From NCBI RefSeq assembly GCF_003591005.1, contig NZ_QYYD01000002.1:62001-126000 (forward strand): DNA of 64,000 nucleotides, read 5' to 3'. This DNA comes from Rhodopseudomonas palustris. GTDB lineage: Bacteria; Pseudomonadota; Alphaproteobacteria; Rhizobiales; Xanthobacteraceae. Under the pieces are notes generated by a model that had not been told where the DNA came from, made no database searches, and saw nothing but the letters and a program-made list of their open reading frames with translations. This document shows positions 19,295 through 28,296 of this stretch, piece after piece; the first letter of the stretch is position 1, and every line of letters starts with the position of its first letter. A program made the translations under genes and the position numbers.

Positions 19295-20917
19295 TCAGAC
19301 CAGCGCGGTCTGCGGCTGGCTGGGAAACGGCAGGATGACGGCGCTGTCGGTCATCAGCGCGGCGGCGCGCCCGCGGGCCTCGGCGAGCGTGGTGAGCGTT
19401 CGCTTCGCCTGCGCCGGATCTTCGGCCGGATAGTCCGAGCGATAATGCGCGCCGCGGCTTTCGGTGCGCGCCAGTGCGGCGGTTGCGACCAGCAGCGCGG
19501 CGATCGCGCGGTTGGCGAGCGCAGGCGAGGCGGCGTCGCGCTCCAGCGCCGCCAGGGCGCGCACCGCGTCAATCAGTCCGCTACGCTCGCGGATCACTCC
19601 AACTTTGGCAGACATCAGCATGCGCAGGCCTTGCTCTTGCGCCGGATCATGCGCGCCGTCGCTCGCCAGCTGCGCGCAATCGAACGACGCTGGCGCGGCC
19701 CGGAGCTCGCGTCCCGCAAGATCCTCCGCGATCCGCGCCGCATACACCACCGCTTCGAGCAGTGAGTTCGACGCAAGCCGGTTGGCGCCGTGCGCGCCGG
19801 TCGACGACACTTCGCCCGCCGCCCACAGGCCATGCAGCGAACTGCGGCCGTGCTGATCCACCGCGATGCCGCCCATGTGGTAATGCGCCGCCGGCGCGAT
19901 CGGGATCGGCTGCGTCGCCGGATCGATGCCGGCCGCGACGCAGCTTTGATACACGGTCGGAAATTCCTGCGCGAACTTTGCGCCGAGCGCCTGCGTGGCG
20001 TCGAGGAATGCGCCGCGGCCGGCGGCGACTTCGGCGAACACGCCGCGGGCGACGATGTCGCGCGGCGCCAGTTCGGCGAGCGGATGCAGCGCCGGCATGA
20101 AGCGCTCGCCGGCGCCGTTGATCAGCGTCGCGCCTTCGCCGCGCAGCGCCTCGGTGGCGAGCGGCGCCGGATCGCGGCCGACCATGATGGCGGTCGGATG
20201 AAACTGCACGAACTCCGGATCGGCGATCAGCGCGCCCGCGCGCGCCGCGATCGCCAGCCCCTGGCCGGAGGCTTCGGCCGGATTGGTGGTCACCGCATAA
20301 AGATGACCGATGCCGCCGGTGGCGAGCACCACGGCAGACGCGGCGATCAGCACCGGCGCGGACGGTGCGCCGACCTTGCGCAACTGCAGGCAGCTGACGG
20401 CGCCGCCGTCAGTCAGCAGCGCCTCGGCGCTCCAGCCTTCCAGCACGCGGATCGACGGCGTCGCGCGCACCGCCTGCGTCAGCGCGGTGATGATCGCTTG
20501 CCCGGCCATGTCGCCGCGCACATGCACGATGCGGCGCGCCGAATGCGCGGCTTCGCGTGCCACCGCGAGCCGGCCTTCGAGATCGCGGTCGAACGGCACG
20601 CCGTACTCCAGCAGATCGTGAATGCGCGGCGCCGCCTCGCGCGCCAGCCCGAGCGCGACGGCTTCATCGACGATGCCGGCACCGACCGCGATGGTGTCGG
20701 CGGCGTGCGATTCCGCGCTGTCGCCTTCGCCGACCGCGGCGGCGATGCCGCCTTGCGCCCAGGCGGTCGAGGCGCCTTCGCCAAGCGGTGCGGCGCTGAT
20801 CACCGTCACCGGCCGCGGCGCCAGATTAAGCGCGCAGAACAGCCCGGCAAGGCCGCCGCCGACGATGACGATATCGCCGTGGCGGCCGAGCGATGCAAAA
20901 TCGGGAGTGTTCCTCAT
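19295..20917 (-). CDS. nadB: L-aspartate oxidase
   Basis: FAD enzyme oxidising L-aspartate to iminoaspartate, the substrate of NadA. From ATG 20917 ([11 protein letters not shown]) the FAD-binding [20 protein letters not shown] comes at once. Then come [22 protein letters not shown], the [15 protein letters not shown] segment, [10 protein letters not shown], the GALIADPEF region and [10 protein letters not shown], all typical of the aspartate oxidase/succinate dehydrogenase flavoprotein family. An upstream start at 20983 is possible but adds an unsupported basic leader. About 100 bases separate it from nadA. Confidence 0.96.
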   Translation of the reverse strand: MRNTPDFASLGRHGDIVIVGGGLAGLFCALNLAPRPVTVISAAPLGEGASTAWAQGGIAAAVGEGDSAESHAADTIAVGAGIVDEAVALGLAREAAPRIHDLLEYGVPFDRDLEGRLAVAREAAHSARRIVHVRGDMAGQAIITALTQAVRATPSIRVLEGWSAEALLTDGGAVSCLQLRKVGAPSAPVLIAASAVVLATGGIGHLYAVTTNPAEASGQGLAIAARAGALIADPEFVQFHPTAIMVGRDPAPLATEALRGEGATLINGAGERFMPALHPLAELAPRDIVARGVFAEVAAGRGAFLDATQALGAKFAQEFPTVYQSCVAAGIDPATQPIPIAPAAHYHMGGIAVDQHGRSSLHGLWAAGEVSSTGAHGANRLASNSLLEAVVYAARIAEDLAGRELRAAPASFDCAQLASDGAHDPAQEQGLRMLMSAKVGVIRERSGLIDAVRALAALERDAASPALANRAIAALLVATAALARTESRGAHYRSDYPAEDPAQAKRTLTTLAEARGRAAALMTDSAVILPFPSQPQTALV

Positions 20918-21020
20918 CGGCGATCCAACTCTCACACGCTGTCTCGCGAACGCACTTGCGCGGACGACGGCCGGAGATCGCACAGAGGCGCCGTCGTCCG
21001 CTTCGCCGTGAGCTGCGGCG

Positions 21021-22133
21021 TCAGTTCTTCAAATTGATCATCCGCTTCACGGAGCGCCGCGCCGGCGCGATCAGCGTGGGATCGACCGTCACTTCCTCGC
21101 GCAGGTGCACCAGGCTGTCGAGAATCTTCGCCAGCGTGATCCGCTTCATGTGCGGGCACAGATTGCACGGCCGGACCATCTCGACATCGGGCAGCTCGGC
21201 CTGGACGTTGTCGGCCATCGAGCACTCGGTGATCATCACCACGCGCTTGGGGTGCTTGGTCTTCACCCAGTTGATCATATGCGCGGTCGAGCCGGTGAAG
21301 TCGGCCTCGGCCAGCACGTCCGGCGGGCATTCCGGATGCGCGATGATGCTCACGCTCGGATCGGCCTCGCGATAGACGCGCAGTTCGTCGCCGGTGAAGC
21401 GCTCGTGGACTTCGCAGGCGCCCTTCCAGGCGATGATCTTCACTTTCGTCTGCGACGCCACGTAGCGCGCGAGATATTGATCCGGCACCATGATGACGCG
21501 GTCGGCGCCGAGGCTCTCAACCACCTGCACGGCGTTGGACGAGGTGCAGCAGATATCGACCTCGGCCTTCACTTCCGCCGAGGTGTTGACGTACGCCACC
21601 ACCGGCACGCCGGGGAATTTCTCACGCAACAAACGCACATCGGCGCCGGTGATGCTCGAGGCCAGCGAGCAGCCGGCGCGCGAATCCGGAATCAGCACGC
21701 GCTTCTCCGGGCTGAGGATCTTCGAGGTCTCGGCCATGAAGTGCACGCCGCACTGGATGATGGTCGAGGCCTTCACCTTGGTGGCTTCGATCGCCAGCTG
21801 CAGCGAGTCGCCGACGATGTCGGAGACGCAGTGGAAGATTTCAGGCGTCTGGTAGTTGTGCGCCAGGATCACGGCGTCGCGCTCGCGCTTCAGCTCGTTG
21901 ATGGCCTTGACGTAGGGCGCCATGAACGGCCACTCGACCGGCGGGATCACATTCTGCACGCGCGCATACAGATGCGCGGTTGCGGCCTCGACCGCGGGCG
22001 TCCAGTCCAGCGAAGGCATCGGCAGCGCGCGCGCGGTCTCGGACGGCGTCGGAACGGCGCGGCGACGGAGAGCCTCACGGCCATGGGCCGGTTGGCTGAA
22101 GTTTTCGGGCCCGTATAATCCGGCAAGCGGCAT
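21021..22133 (-). CDS. nadA: quinolinate synthase
   Basis: [4Fe-4S] enzyme condensing iminoaspartate with dihydroxyacetone phosphate to quinolinate. I place the start at ATG 22133 ([15 protein letters not shown]) because GGGAGG lies five bases upstream. The longer frame to 22211 would read through a palindromic operator and encode unlikely sequence. Conserved segments include [34 protein letters not shown] (cluster Cys), [39 protein letters not shown] (cluster Cys) and [13 protein letters not shown] (cluster Cys). The product has 370 residues. It heads nadA-nadB-nadC. Confidence 0.96.
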   Translation of the reverse strand: MPLAGLYGPENFSQPAHGREALRRRAVPTPSETARALPMPSLDWTPAVEAATAHLYARVQNVIPPVEWPFMAPYVKAINELKRERDAVILAHNYQTPEIFHCVSDIVGDSLQLAIEATKVKASTIIQCGVHFMAETSKILSPEKRVLIPDSRAGCSLASSITGADVRLLREKFPGVPVVAYVNTSAEVKAEVDICCTSSNAVQVVESLGADRVIMVPDQYLARYVASQTKVKIIAWKGACEVHERFTGDELRVYREADPSVSIIAHPECPPDVLAEADFTGSTAHMINWVKTKHPKRVVMITECSMADNVQAELPDVEMVRPCNLCPHMKRITLAKILDSLVHLREEVTVDPTLIAPARRSVKRMINLKN

Positions 22134-22153
22134 CTCAGCCTCCCGCATGTCTA

Positions 22154-22174
22154 ATATGCTCCAAATGAGCATAT
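22154..22174 (-). promoter_or_regulatory. palindromic operator upstream of nadA, probable NadQ site
   Basis: ATATGCTC (22154-22161), spacer CAAAT, GAGCATAT (22167-22174): perfect 8-bp inverted arms in otherwise GC-rich DNA, 20 bases upstream of the nadA start and just before its SD. Alphaproteobacterial nadABC operons are known to be controlled by NadQ, a Nudix-like/winged-helix repressor; a NadQ-type gene is present at 33089-34093. Assignment of this site to NadQ is inference. Confidence 0.7.
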
Positions 22175-22368
22175 ATATGTTCCGAGAAATCCGGCCACTG
22201 TGGGCCGGCATTGGCAGTCATCGGTTGGTATCCCGCAGCGTCCCGCCGCGGCAGTCCACTTATTCTCAGTTCGAGCAAATCAAATATAGCATGCAGTCGG
22301 GGGTTCCGCCAGTGGCCCAAAGGGCGAACGGGGCAGATTAGAACCCCAACTGCATCGCTGCGCTGCAA

Positions 22369-22391
22369 CGCGCCCTTTACAGCAGGGCGCG
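22369..22391 (+). promoter_or_regulatory. stem-loop shortly before the acrylyl-CoA reductase-like gene
   Basis: CGCGCCCT, 7-base loop TTACAGC, AGGGCGCG, then GCTTTCTCT. The stem is perfect over 8 bp and ends 51 bases before the next start. It could be an attenuator or a terminator for reading from the nadA side. The remainder of the 22134-22442 gap holds only the nadA operator and promoter region. Confidence 0.35.
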
Positions 22392-22442
22392 GCTTTCTCT
22401 AACTCTGCCACCGGCAGCAAGAACAGTTTCAAGGGGAGCGAC

Positions 22443-23429
22443 ATGGCGACGTTCAAGGCGATCCGCATCGACAAGGCGGAGAAGGGGACCACGGCAGCGC
22501 TGACGCAGTTCGACGAGGCCGAGCTGATGGACGGCGACGTCACCGTCGCGGTCGAGTGGTCGACGGTGAACTACAAGGACGGCCTTGCCGTCACCGGCAA
22601 ATCGCCGGTGGTGCGCCGCTTCCCGATGATTGCGGGCATCGACTTCGCCGGCACCGTGCTTGATAGCAGCCATCCGTCGTGGAAGGCCGGCGACAAGGTC
22701 GTCTGCAACGGCTGGGGTATGGGCGAGACCCATCTAGGCGCCTATGCGGAGAAGGCCCGGGTGAAGGGCGACTGGCTGGTGCGGCTGCCGGACGGCATCA
22801 GCGCGCGGCAGGCGATGGCGGTCGGCACCGCCGGCTACACCGCGATGCTCAGCGTGCTGGCGCTGGAGAAGCACGGGCTGTCACCCAAGGATGGCCCGAT
22901 CGTGGTCACCGGCGCCGCCGGCGGCGTCGGCTCGGTGGCGATCGCGCTGTTGTCCAAGCTCGGCTATCAGGTCATCGCCTCGACCGGCCGCACTTCCGAA
23001 GAAGCCTATCTGCGCGAGCTCGGCGCCACCGAGATCATCGACCGCAACGAACTGTCCGCCCCCGGCAAGCCGCTCGGCAAGGAGCGCTGGGCCGGCGGCA
23101 TCGACAGCGTCGGCTCGACCACGCTGGCCAATCTGCTGGCGATGACCAAGTATCGCGGCGCCATCGCGGCGTGCGGCCTCGCCGGCGGCATGGACCTGCC
23201 GGCGTCGGTGGCACCGTTCATTTTGCGCGGCGTGTGTCTTTACGGCATCGACTCTGTCATGTGCCCGCTGCCGGACCGTCAGCAGGCCTGGAGCCGGCTC
23301 GCCACCGACCTCGACCCCGCCAAACTCGAACAGATGACTCAGGAAATCGGCCTCGACCAGGTGATCGACACCGGCGCGAAAGTTCTGGCCGGCCAGGTCC
23401 GCGGCCGAATCGTGGTGAAAATTGCGTAG
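22443..23429 (+). CDS. acuI: acrylyl-CoA reductase-like MDR oxidoreductase (AcuI/YhdH family)
   Basis: Zinc-independent medium-chain dehydrogenase/reductase of 328 residues. AcuI reduces acrylyl-CoA to propionyl-CoA with NADPH, detoxifying acrylyl-CoA in 3-hydroxypropionate or DMSP metabolism. Family marks are [50 protein letters not shown], the TAGYTAML segment, the [22 protein letters not shown] nucleotide fold and the C-terminal [22 protein letters not shown] lies just upstream of the ATG. Substrate is inferred from family only, since the close homologue YhdH shares these motifs. Confidence 0.88.
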   Translation: MATFKAIRIDKAEKGTTAALTQFDEAELMDGDVTVAVEWSTVNYKDGLAVTGKSPVVRRFPMIAGIDFAGTVLDSSHPSWKAGDKVVCNGWGMGETHLGAYAEKARVKGDWLVRLPDGISARQAMAVGTAGYTAMLSVLALEKHGLSPKDGPIVVTGAAGGVGSVAIALLSKLGYQVIASTGRTSEEAYLRELGATEIIDRNELSAPGKPLGKERWAGGIDSVGSTTLANLLAMTKYRGAIAACGLAGGMDLPASVAPFILRGVCLYGIDSVMCPLPDRQQAWSRLATDLDPAKLEQMTQEIGLDQVIDTGAKVLAGQVRGRIVVKIA

Positions 23430-23528
23430 CGTTCAGACTTTACCAACCAAGCTGCGCCAATGTTGCCGCAGTTTGTATGGTAAGGAGCGGGTTAACGGCA
23501 GAAACCCCGCGCCAGTAGGAGTTCAGGC

Positions 23529-24095
23529 ATGTTCGTGCGTTTCGTTTACGGAGCCCTGATGGCTGGCGCCACCGTTCTGCCGGCGATGGCAGGATCGATG
23601 AACGCGGACGAAGCGCGCAGGTTCGTCTCCGGCAAGGTATTCGCCTTCACCTGCTTTGACGGCACCCGCGGCGCCGGCCGTGTATTCGACGACGGCGGCG
23701 CTGCCGGCTCGGTGCAGTTTTCCGGCTCCGGGCCGAACCGCTTCATGCGGCTCCCCGGCAATACCCTGCAGGTGCGCGGACAGGCGATCTGCGCATCCAT
23801 CAAGGGCATCCCGTTCGATCCCTGCTTCAATCTCGACAAGACCAGCGAGCGCAGCTTCCGCGGCTCGGTGTCCGGCATGGGCTTCGCCTATTGCGACTTC
23901 CGCCATCAGGGCACGGGCCAGATGATGATGGCCCGTGCGCTCGCCCGTCAGCCGCGCGCCCCGCGCCCGGCCCGCTCGGCCGATGCCACCCCGAAGGAAG
24001 TCGTCGCCAGCGTGCCGACGCCCCGTGTCGAAGCCACGCGTCTGGAAGCGCCGAAGGTCGAAGCCGCGCCCGAGCTGCGCCGCTCGACGGACTGA
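23529..24095 (+). CDS. exported conserved hypothetical protein (188 aa)
   Basis: An AGGAG lies seven bases before the ATG. A signal peptide (FVYGALMAGATVLPAMAG) precedes a compact domain of about 110 residues with four cysteines (FAFTCFDG, QAICASI, FDPCFNLD, FAYCDFRHQG) that could form two disulfides in the periplasm. The tail from about residue 140 is rich in Ala, Pro, Arg and Glu and looks disordered. The family is not recognised. It follows acuI by about 100 bases on the same strand. Confidence 0.75.
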   Translation: MFVRFVYGALMAGATVLPAMAGSMNADEARRFVSGKVFAFTCFDGTRGAGRVFDDGGAAGSVQFSGSGPNRFMRLPGNTLQVRGQAICASIKGIPFDPCFNLDKTSERSFRGSVSGMGFAYCDFRHQGTGQMMMARALARQPRAPRPARSADATPKEVVASVPTPRVEATRLEAPKVEAAPELRRSTD

Positions 24096-24121
24096 AGCAA
24101 CAGCCGGCAATCCCATCCGCT

Positions 24122-25492
24122 TCACGTTTCAAAAGCCGACGGCCACGTTATTCCGATGGCTGCGAGGCGGTCCAATGCGCGGCTGAGTTCGGCGCGCGTC
24201 TCGGCTGCGGTCAGGCTGATGCGTATCCGAGCGGGCGCCTCGCGGGTGACCGCGAAGGTCGAGGCCGAGACGACATCGACGCCGACGGCTCGGCATGCGG
24301 CGATGGGATCCGCCATCTCCGGCGGCACCGCGAGCCACGCGTGCGGCGACGGCCTCGACGATACCGTTCGCCCGTTCGGCAACAGTCGGCAGGCGAGCCG
24401 GTGACGCACGGCCACCTCGTCGCGCTGCCATTTGGCGCGGCGCAGTGCGGTCCCGTCCTCGATCCAGCGGCATGCGATCTCCGCCATCAATGGCGCCAGC
24501 GGCCAGAGTGTCGACTGCGGCTCGGCCGCAACGGCCCGGGCGGCCGGCCCGGCACCCGCGATGAGTCCGAAGCGCAAGCCCGCGGCAACGGACTTCGAGA
24601 AGCTGGTAACCAGCGTGCACCGGCCGGGCAGCAACACTGCCATTGGCGGGGTCGCCGCCAGGGTGCCGTAGACATCGTCCTCGATGATCTGCAGATCGCG
24701 GCGCTCGGCGACCTGGGCGAGCTCCGCGCGCCGCGCCTCGCTCATGGTCGCGCCGGTCGGGTTCTGCAGCGCAGGCACCAGAACGGCAACGCGCGCCGAG
24801 GTCGCGCGTGCCACCCGGTCGAGCGCCTCGGGGATCATGCCCTGTGCGTCCATCGCGACGCCATGCAGCGGCAGGCCGAGCTGGCGGGCCAATGCCTTGA
24901 TACCTGGAAAGGTCAATTCCTCGACCAGCACCGGTTCACCGGCGTTGCAGATCGTGAGCAGGACCGCGAGCAGGGCCTGCTGCGCGCCAGCGGTCGGCAG
25001 AATGTCCGTGGGACGCAGTTCAAGGCCGCGCGCGGCGATCCAACTGGCTGCGGTCACGCGGATGCGGGCGATCAAGGCTGGCGTGGGATGGCGGAGCGCG
25101 GAGGCAAGTCTGCCATGGCCGGCGATGTCCAGCAGCGCCAGATCGAGGTCCGTCGCTGCTGGGTCGGTCGCCGGAATATTCGTGGACAGGTCGATGACTT
25201 GCAGAGTGGAGTCATCGTTCGGCTCCTTCAGCGCGAACAGTGCCGCTTCGCGGCTTTCCGACAACACATAGGTCCCGCGGCCGACCTCGCCGGAAATCAG
25301 ATGTCGGCGGGTGGCCTCGGCGTAGGCCCGCGAGACTGTGCTGACATTGACCTTGAGGGACCAGGCGAGGTCGCGGTGGGTCGGGAGCTGGTCGCCCGGC
25401 CGTAACACTCCGTCCGCGATCGCTGCGGCGAGAGCCTCGACGATGGCGACGTAGCGAACGGGGCTTCTGCCGGTAAGGTCTGGCGTCCACAT
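24122..25492 (-). CDS. MocR-type transcriptional regulator (GntR wHTH fused to aminotransferase fold)
   Basis: From ATG 25492 (MWTPDLTGRSPVRYVAIVEA) a 456-aa protein. Residues 10-80 are a GntR winged helix (GVLRPGDQLPTHRDLAWSLK, then VNVSTVSRAYAEA and GEVGRGTYV). The rest is a fold-type I aminotransferase domain with LPTAGAQQALLAVL, PALQNPTGATMSEARR, IIEDDVYG and the PLP lysine Lys300 in LVTSFSKSVAAGLRFG. MocR proteins sense PLP or an aminated ligand and often control a neighbouring transporter or amino-acid gene. The start codon lies inside a cluster of ACAATGT half-sites (25489-25530), consistent with autoregulation. Its neighbours are an exporter and O-acetylserine enzymes. Confidence 0.9.
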   Translation of the reverse strand: MWTPDLTGRSPVRYVAIVEALAAAIADGVLRPGDQLPTHRDLAWSLKVNVSTVSRAYAEATRRHLISGEVGRGTYVLSESREAALFALKEPNDDSTLQVIDLSTNIPATDPAATDLDLALLDIAGHGRLASALRHPTPALIARIRVTAASWIAARGLELRPTDILPTAGAQQALLAVLLTICNAGEPVLVEELTFPGIKALARQLGLPLHGVAMDAQGMIPEALDRVARATSARVAVLVPALQNPTGATMSEARRAELAQVAERRDLQIIEDDVYGTLAATPPMAVLLPGRCTLVTSFSKSVAAGLRFGLIAGAGPAARAVAAEPQSTLWPLAPLMAEIACRWIEDGTALRRAKWQRDEVAVRHRLACRLLPNGRTVSSRPSPHAWLAVPPEMADPIAACRAVGVDVVSASTFAVTREAPARIRISLTAAETRAELSRALDRLAAIGITWPSAFET

Positions 25493-25530
25493 TGTTTGCC
25501 ATACAATGTTTCGATTGACCCAAACAATGC
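25489..25530. promoter_or_regulatory. MocR-type operator: three ACATTGT/ACAATG half-sites
   Basis: ACATTGT (25489-25495) and ACAATGT (25503-25509) form an inverted pair with a 7-base spacer. A third half-site ACAATGC (25524-25530) repeats the second in the same orientation, 21 bases on, two helical turns away. Combined inverted and direct half-sites are typical of MocR/PdxR regulators. The array overlaps the regulator's own start. Confidence 0.6.
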
Positions 25531-25619
25531 CGCTGCGGATGATACAAAGCAACCTCTGGTCGCAGTGTCGGTATCGACCAGGAAAAAGGTTGTGGTGAAG
25601 CCGTCGAGCAGGAGGTCGC

Positions 25620-25697
25620 ATGACAACATCCTGGCCGTCTTCTGGCAGGGATCCGCCTGTCGCGCTCGGGGTCTCTCGGGAGACAGTCCCGGTCTGA
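25620..25697 (+). other. 25-codon reading frame with a strong ribosome-binding site
   Basis: ATG 25620 is preceded by AGGAGG five bases upstream and opens a frame starting MTTSWPSSGRDPP and ending VSRETVPV. It diverges from the MocR-type gene and lies about 90 bases past its operator. It could be a leader peptide or the 5' stump of a lost divergent gene. Nothing else supports it. The gap 25493-26141 otherwise holds the operator and one dispersed repeat. Confidence 0.2.
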
Positions 25698-25764
25698 CTT
25701 GTCACTGACACGAACTCTCTGAGCGGTTCTGTTGGTCACGGACTCGGTGCTGACGATCGAGACT

Positions 25765-25892
25765 GCCACCAGCACAACCTCATGGTGAGCAGGCGCGTAG
25801 CGCCGTCTCGAATTATGGGCCGCATGGGATGCGTGGCGCCATCCGTCGAGACGCCCGACTTCGCCGGGCTCCTCAGGATGATGACTGAGTGC
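25765..25892. repeat. dispersed repeat, CCTCAGGATGA-type
   Basis: Matches 6487-6613 from GCCACCAGCACA to CTCCTCAGGATGATGACT, including GTAGCGCCGTCTCGA and CGAGACGCCCG. It separates the MocR operator from the exporter gene. Confidence 0.8.
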
Positions 25893-26141
25893 CGGCGGAA
25901 AGGTCGATCGCGTTTCGATCAAACGATGAAGCGCTCTAAGCGCTACGGCAATCGGAGCACGAAGTATCTCCGGCGGTGATCGCGGTTCTGCGCGACCTCG
26001 CCAGAGCACGGTTGTCGTTTGCCTGGAGACACCTGTCGCGTCGGAGCAGGGCCCGCTCTCTCCGGCTGACAGGCCCGAATGAGACGAAACGGGCGACCGC
26101 AGCCGCGGCGTCCGATCTCAATTTAATGCGATGGCTGGCCC

Positions 26142-27074
26142 ATGACTTTGTTCGCAACCGCTTCCGCGACGATCACCAGTATTCGGATCGAAGCGATAAG
26201 ATCTCGCGTCCCACTCGCGTTCGCCGGTCTTGTCGTGGCGGTCTGCTGCCTGGCCACCGGCGGCATATTCGTCAAGCTCAGCGCTGTTGATCCGATCGCG
26301 ACCGGGGCGTGGCGCATCGGTCTGGCGCTGCCGTTGGCGTATGTGTGGCAGGCGTTGGAACGGCGAAGCGACCAAGCTGCAGACCGTCCGGTGAATGCCA
26401 ACCAGATGATGCTGCTGTGGCTGGCGGGCGCCTGCCTTGGTCTCGATCTGGCGTTTTGGAATATCTCCTTTCACTACACGACCGTGGCGAACGCCAACTT
26501 GCTCGCCAATCTGGTCCCGTTCGTCGTCGTGCCCGCAGCGTGGCTCGCATATCGCGAGACGATCACCCGGCTATTCGTGATCGGGTTCGTGATCGCTCTA
26601 TCCGGAGTCATCATGCTGTTGTCTCCCAAATTGGGCGCCGGCGCCGGATCGTTGTTCGGCGACATGCTGGCTCTGATGACGGCGTTGTTCTACGGCTCCT
26701 ATCTGCTGTTAGTCAGCGGTCTGCGGCGCACGATCGCCCCCGGCCGGATCATGTATCTGACGAGCTTCGGGACGCTGTCCGTCCTCGTCCCGCTGGCGTT
26801 GATCTTCGAGCGCCGCCTGTCGCCTGTCTCCCTCCTCGAACTCTGGCCACTCCTCGGACTCGCGCTCCTCGCGCATCTCGGCGGACAGGGGCTGCTTGCC
26901 GCGTGCCTGCGCTACATTCCCGCCAGCCTGTCGTCGGTGCTGGTGTTGATGCAGCCCATCGTGGCGGCGCTGTTCGCCTGGCCACTGTTCGGCGAGACCA
27001 TGGGACCTATCGAACTCCTCGGTGCAGCCGTCTGTCTGGCTGGGCTCTATGTCGCGAAACTCGGCCAGAAATGA
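26142..27074 (+). CDS. EamA/DMT-superfamily exporter
   Basis: A 310-aa inner-membrane protein with about ten hydrophobic helices in two EamA repeats (LAFAGLVVAVCCLATGGIFV to FVIALSGVIMLL; then SLFGDMLALMTALFYGSYLL to ELLGAAVCLAGLYVAKLG). FWNISFHYTTVANANLLANL is the usual helix-3 region. In E. coli the namesake EamA exports O-acetylserine and cysteine. Here the next two genes make and use O-acetylserine, so export of a related amino acid is a fair inference. The SD before ATG 26142 is weak, and the start could be slightly downstream. The stop overlaps the next frame (ATGA at 27071). Confidence 0.85.
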   Translation: MTLFATASATITSIRIEAIRSRVPLAFAGLVVAVCCLATGGIFVKLSAVDPIATGAWRIGLALPLAYVWQALERRSDQAADRPVNANQMMLLWLAGACLGLDLAFWNISFHYTTVANANLLANLVPFVVVPAAWLAYRETITRLFVIGFVIALSGVIMLLSPKLGAGAGSLFGDMLALMTALFYGSYLLLVSGLRRTIAPGRIMYLTSFGTLSVLVPLALIFERRLSPVSLLELWPLLGLALLAHLGGQGLLAACLRYIPASLSSVLVLMQPIVAALFAWPLFGETMGPIELLGAAVCLAGLYVAKLGQK

Positions 27075-27082
27075 GGTCAATC

Positions 27083-28177
27083 ATGCGTGACCATTTGCTC
27101 AAGGTGGCGAACGATATCGCGGAGAAGGAGGTCGGCCTTGTCGTCGGGCCCTCCGCATTCGCCGCGCTCGCGGATGACCCTTCGCTACACAAGGACGCGC
27201 TGAGGCTCATCGTCGAAGATGGGATTGCGTACGAGTCCAAAGACCCTGCTTCTCGCGGTCGCCTCAACGTCATCATGACGAGCCGCCCCTCGTTCAAATG
27301 CATCATGTTTCACCGGATCGCGCACGCTCTGTTTCCCCGTTGGCGCGAGTTGGCCGAGAAGCTCTCATCGGCGGCATTCCTTGAAACGGGCATCGACATT
27401 CATCCGGCCGCCCATATCGGGCCGCGCTTTGTGCTCGATCACGGATGGGGGACGGTGATCGGCGAAACCACCATCATCGGTCAGGATTGCTATCTGCTCG
27501 GCTGCGCCATTCTGGGGGCGCGTGGCATCGCCAACAATGCATCCGGGAAGCGCCATCCGACGCTGGGTGACCGCGTCGAGGTCGGCGGCCATGCACGGAT
27601 CTTGGGAAATGTCACGATCGGAGACGATTGCTTCATCGCTCCCTATTCTACCGTCACTCAGGACATTCCGGCCAACTCGAAGGTTGTGATCATCAATCAG
27701 CTGCAGATCTGTCAGCACAAGACGGATCATCTGCATGCCCGAGACAAATCCGCGGAGCCCCTCGTAGTTCGCGGCATCGTTCGTTATGGAAATATGCTCG
27801 TCTTGCAAACCAATGGTGCGGCGAAGCCTTCGCTGTCCGTGGTGACCGAGGACGACGAGGTGTTGGCGTCGCTGCCGATCCATCAGATCGGCCGAGATGG
27901 CGGTCTCCTCGTCTGGTCCGCGGACGCGCATGAGCTGGATGCCGTGCTGCGCCGAGTGCCGCGAGCTCACTTGCTGCTCGAAGACGGCGGCAAGCGCGCA
28001 CTCGTATTGGATGTGCACCGGCTTCAACGTCCTGAGCCGATCTCGGCCGACTTGGCCAATGCACCATTATCGCCGACGAATCAGCATGAAGCAGATTGGA
28101 CGCGCGACGCGGCATGGTCGTCTGCGAGGTGGTGGCAGGAAGCGAAGTCAGGCGGTGACAGTCAAAGAGTTGACTAA
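27083..28177 (+). CDS. serine O-acetyltransferase with unknown C-terminal domain (364 aa)
   Basis: From ATG 27083 (GAGG seven bases upstream; ATG 27071 is an alternative). Residues 1-95 are the helical SAT N-terminal region. Residues 95-200 are the left-handed beta-helix with GIDIHPAAHIGPRFVLDHGW, GTVIGETTIIGQDC and GKRHPTLGDRVEVGGHARIL. His120 (LDHGWG) and His158 (GKRHP) match the catalytic and substrate-binding histidines of CysE. The product should be O-acetyl-L-serine. Where CysE ends, about 160 further residues continue with KVVIINQLQICQHK, VVRGIVRYGNMLVLQTNG and DELDAVLRRVPRAHLLLEDG-like sequence that I cannot assign. The exporter gene directly precedes it and the PLP synthase follows after about 120 bases. 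Confidence 0.85.
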   Translation: MRDHLLKVANDIAEKEVGLVVGPSAFAALADDPSLHKDALRLIVEDGIAYESKDPASRGRLNVIMTSRPSFKCIMFHRIAHALFPRWRELAEKLSSAAFLETGIDIHPAAHIGPRFVLDHGWGTVIGETTIIGQDCYLLGCAILGARGIANNASGKRHPTLGDRVEVGGHARILGNVTIGDDCFIAPYSTVTQDIPANSKVVIINQLQICQHKTDHLHARDKSAEPLVVRGIVRYGNMLVLQTNGAAKPSLSVVTEDDEVLASLPIHQIGRDGGLLVWSADAHELDAVLRRVPRAHLLLEDGGKRALVLDVHRLQRPEPISADLANAPLSPTNQHEADWTRDAAWSSARWWQEAKSGGDSQRVD

Positions 28178-28296
28178 GCGATGCGGCGGCAACTCGCTGC
28201 GCCGTCCCTCGCGTGCGAATGCGCGACTGAGATGACGGCGTAGCAACGATGTTTGAGTGTATCACAGTGGTAATATTTTTTGGAGTGAACGCGACA

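Noticed and set aside
22134-22211. Longer nadA start at 22211
   Set aside because: The extension translates the palindromic operator, and the proper SD lies before 22133.
25936-26157. 73-codon minus-strand frame upstream of the exporter
   Set aside because: Arg/Ala-rich with no SD and overlaps the exporter start; no support beyond openness.
26309-27082. Long N-terminal extension of the serine acetyltransferase frame
   Set aside because: It overlaps the exporter gene in another frame. The SAT N terminus and an SD are found at 27083.
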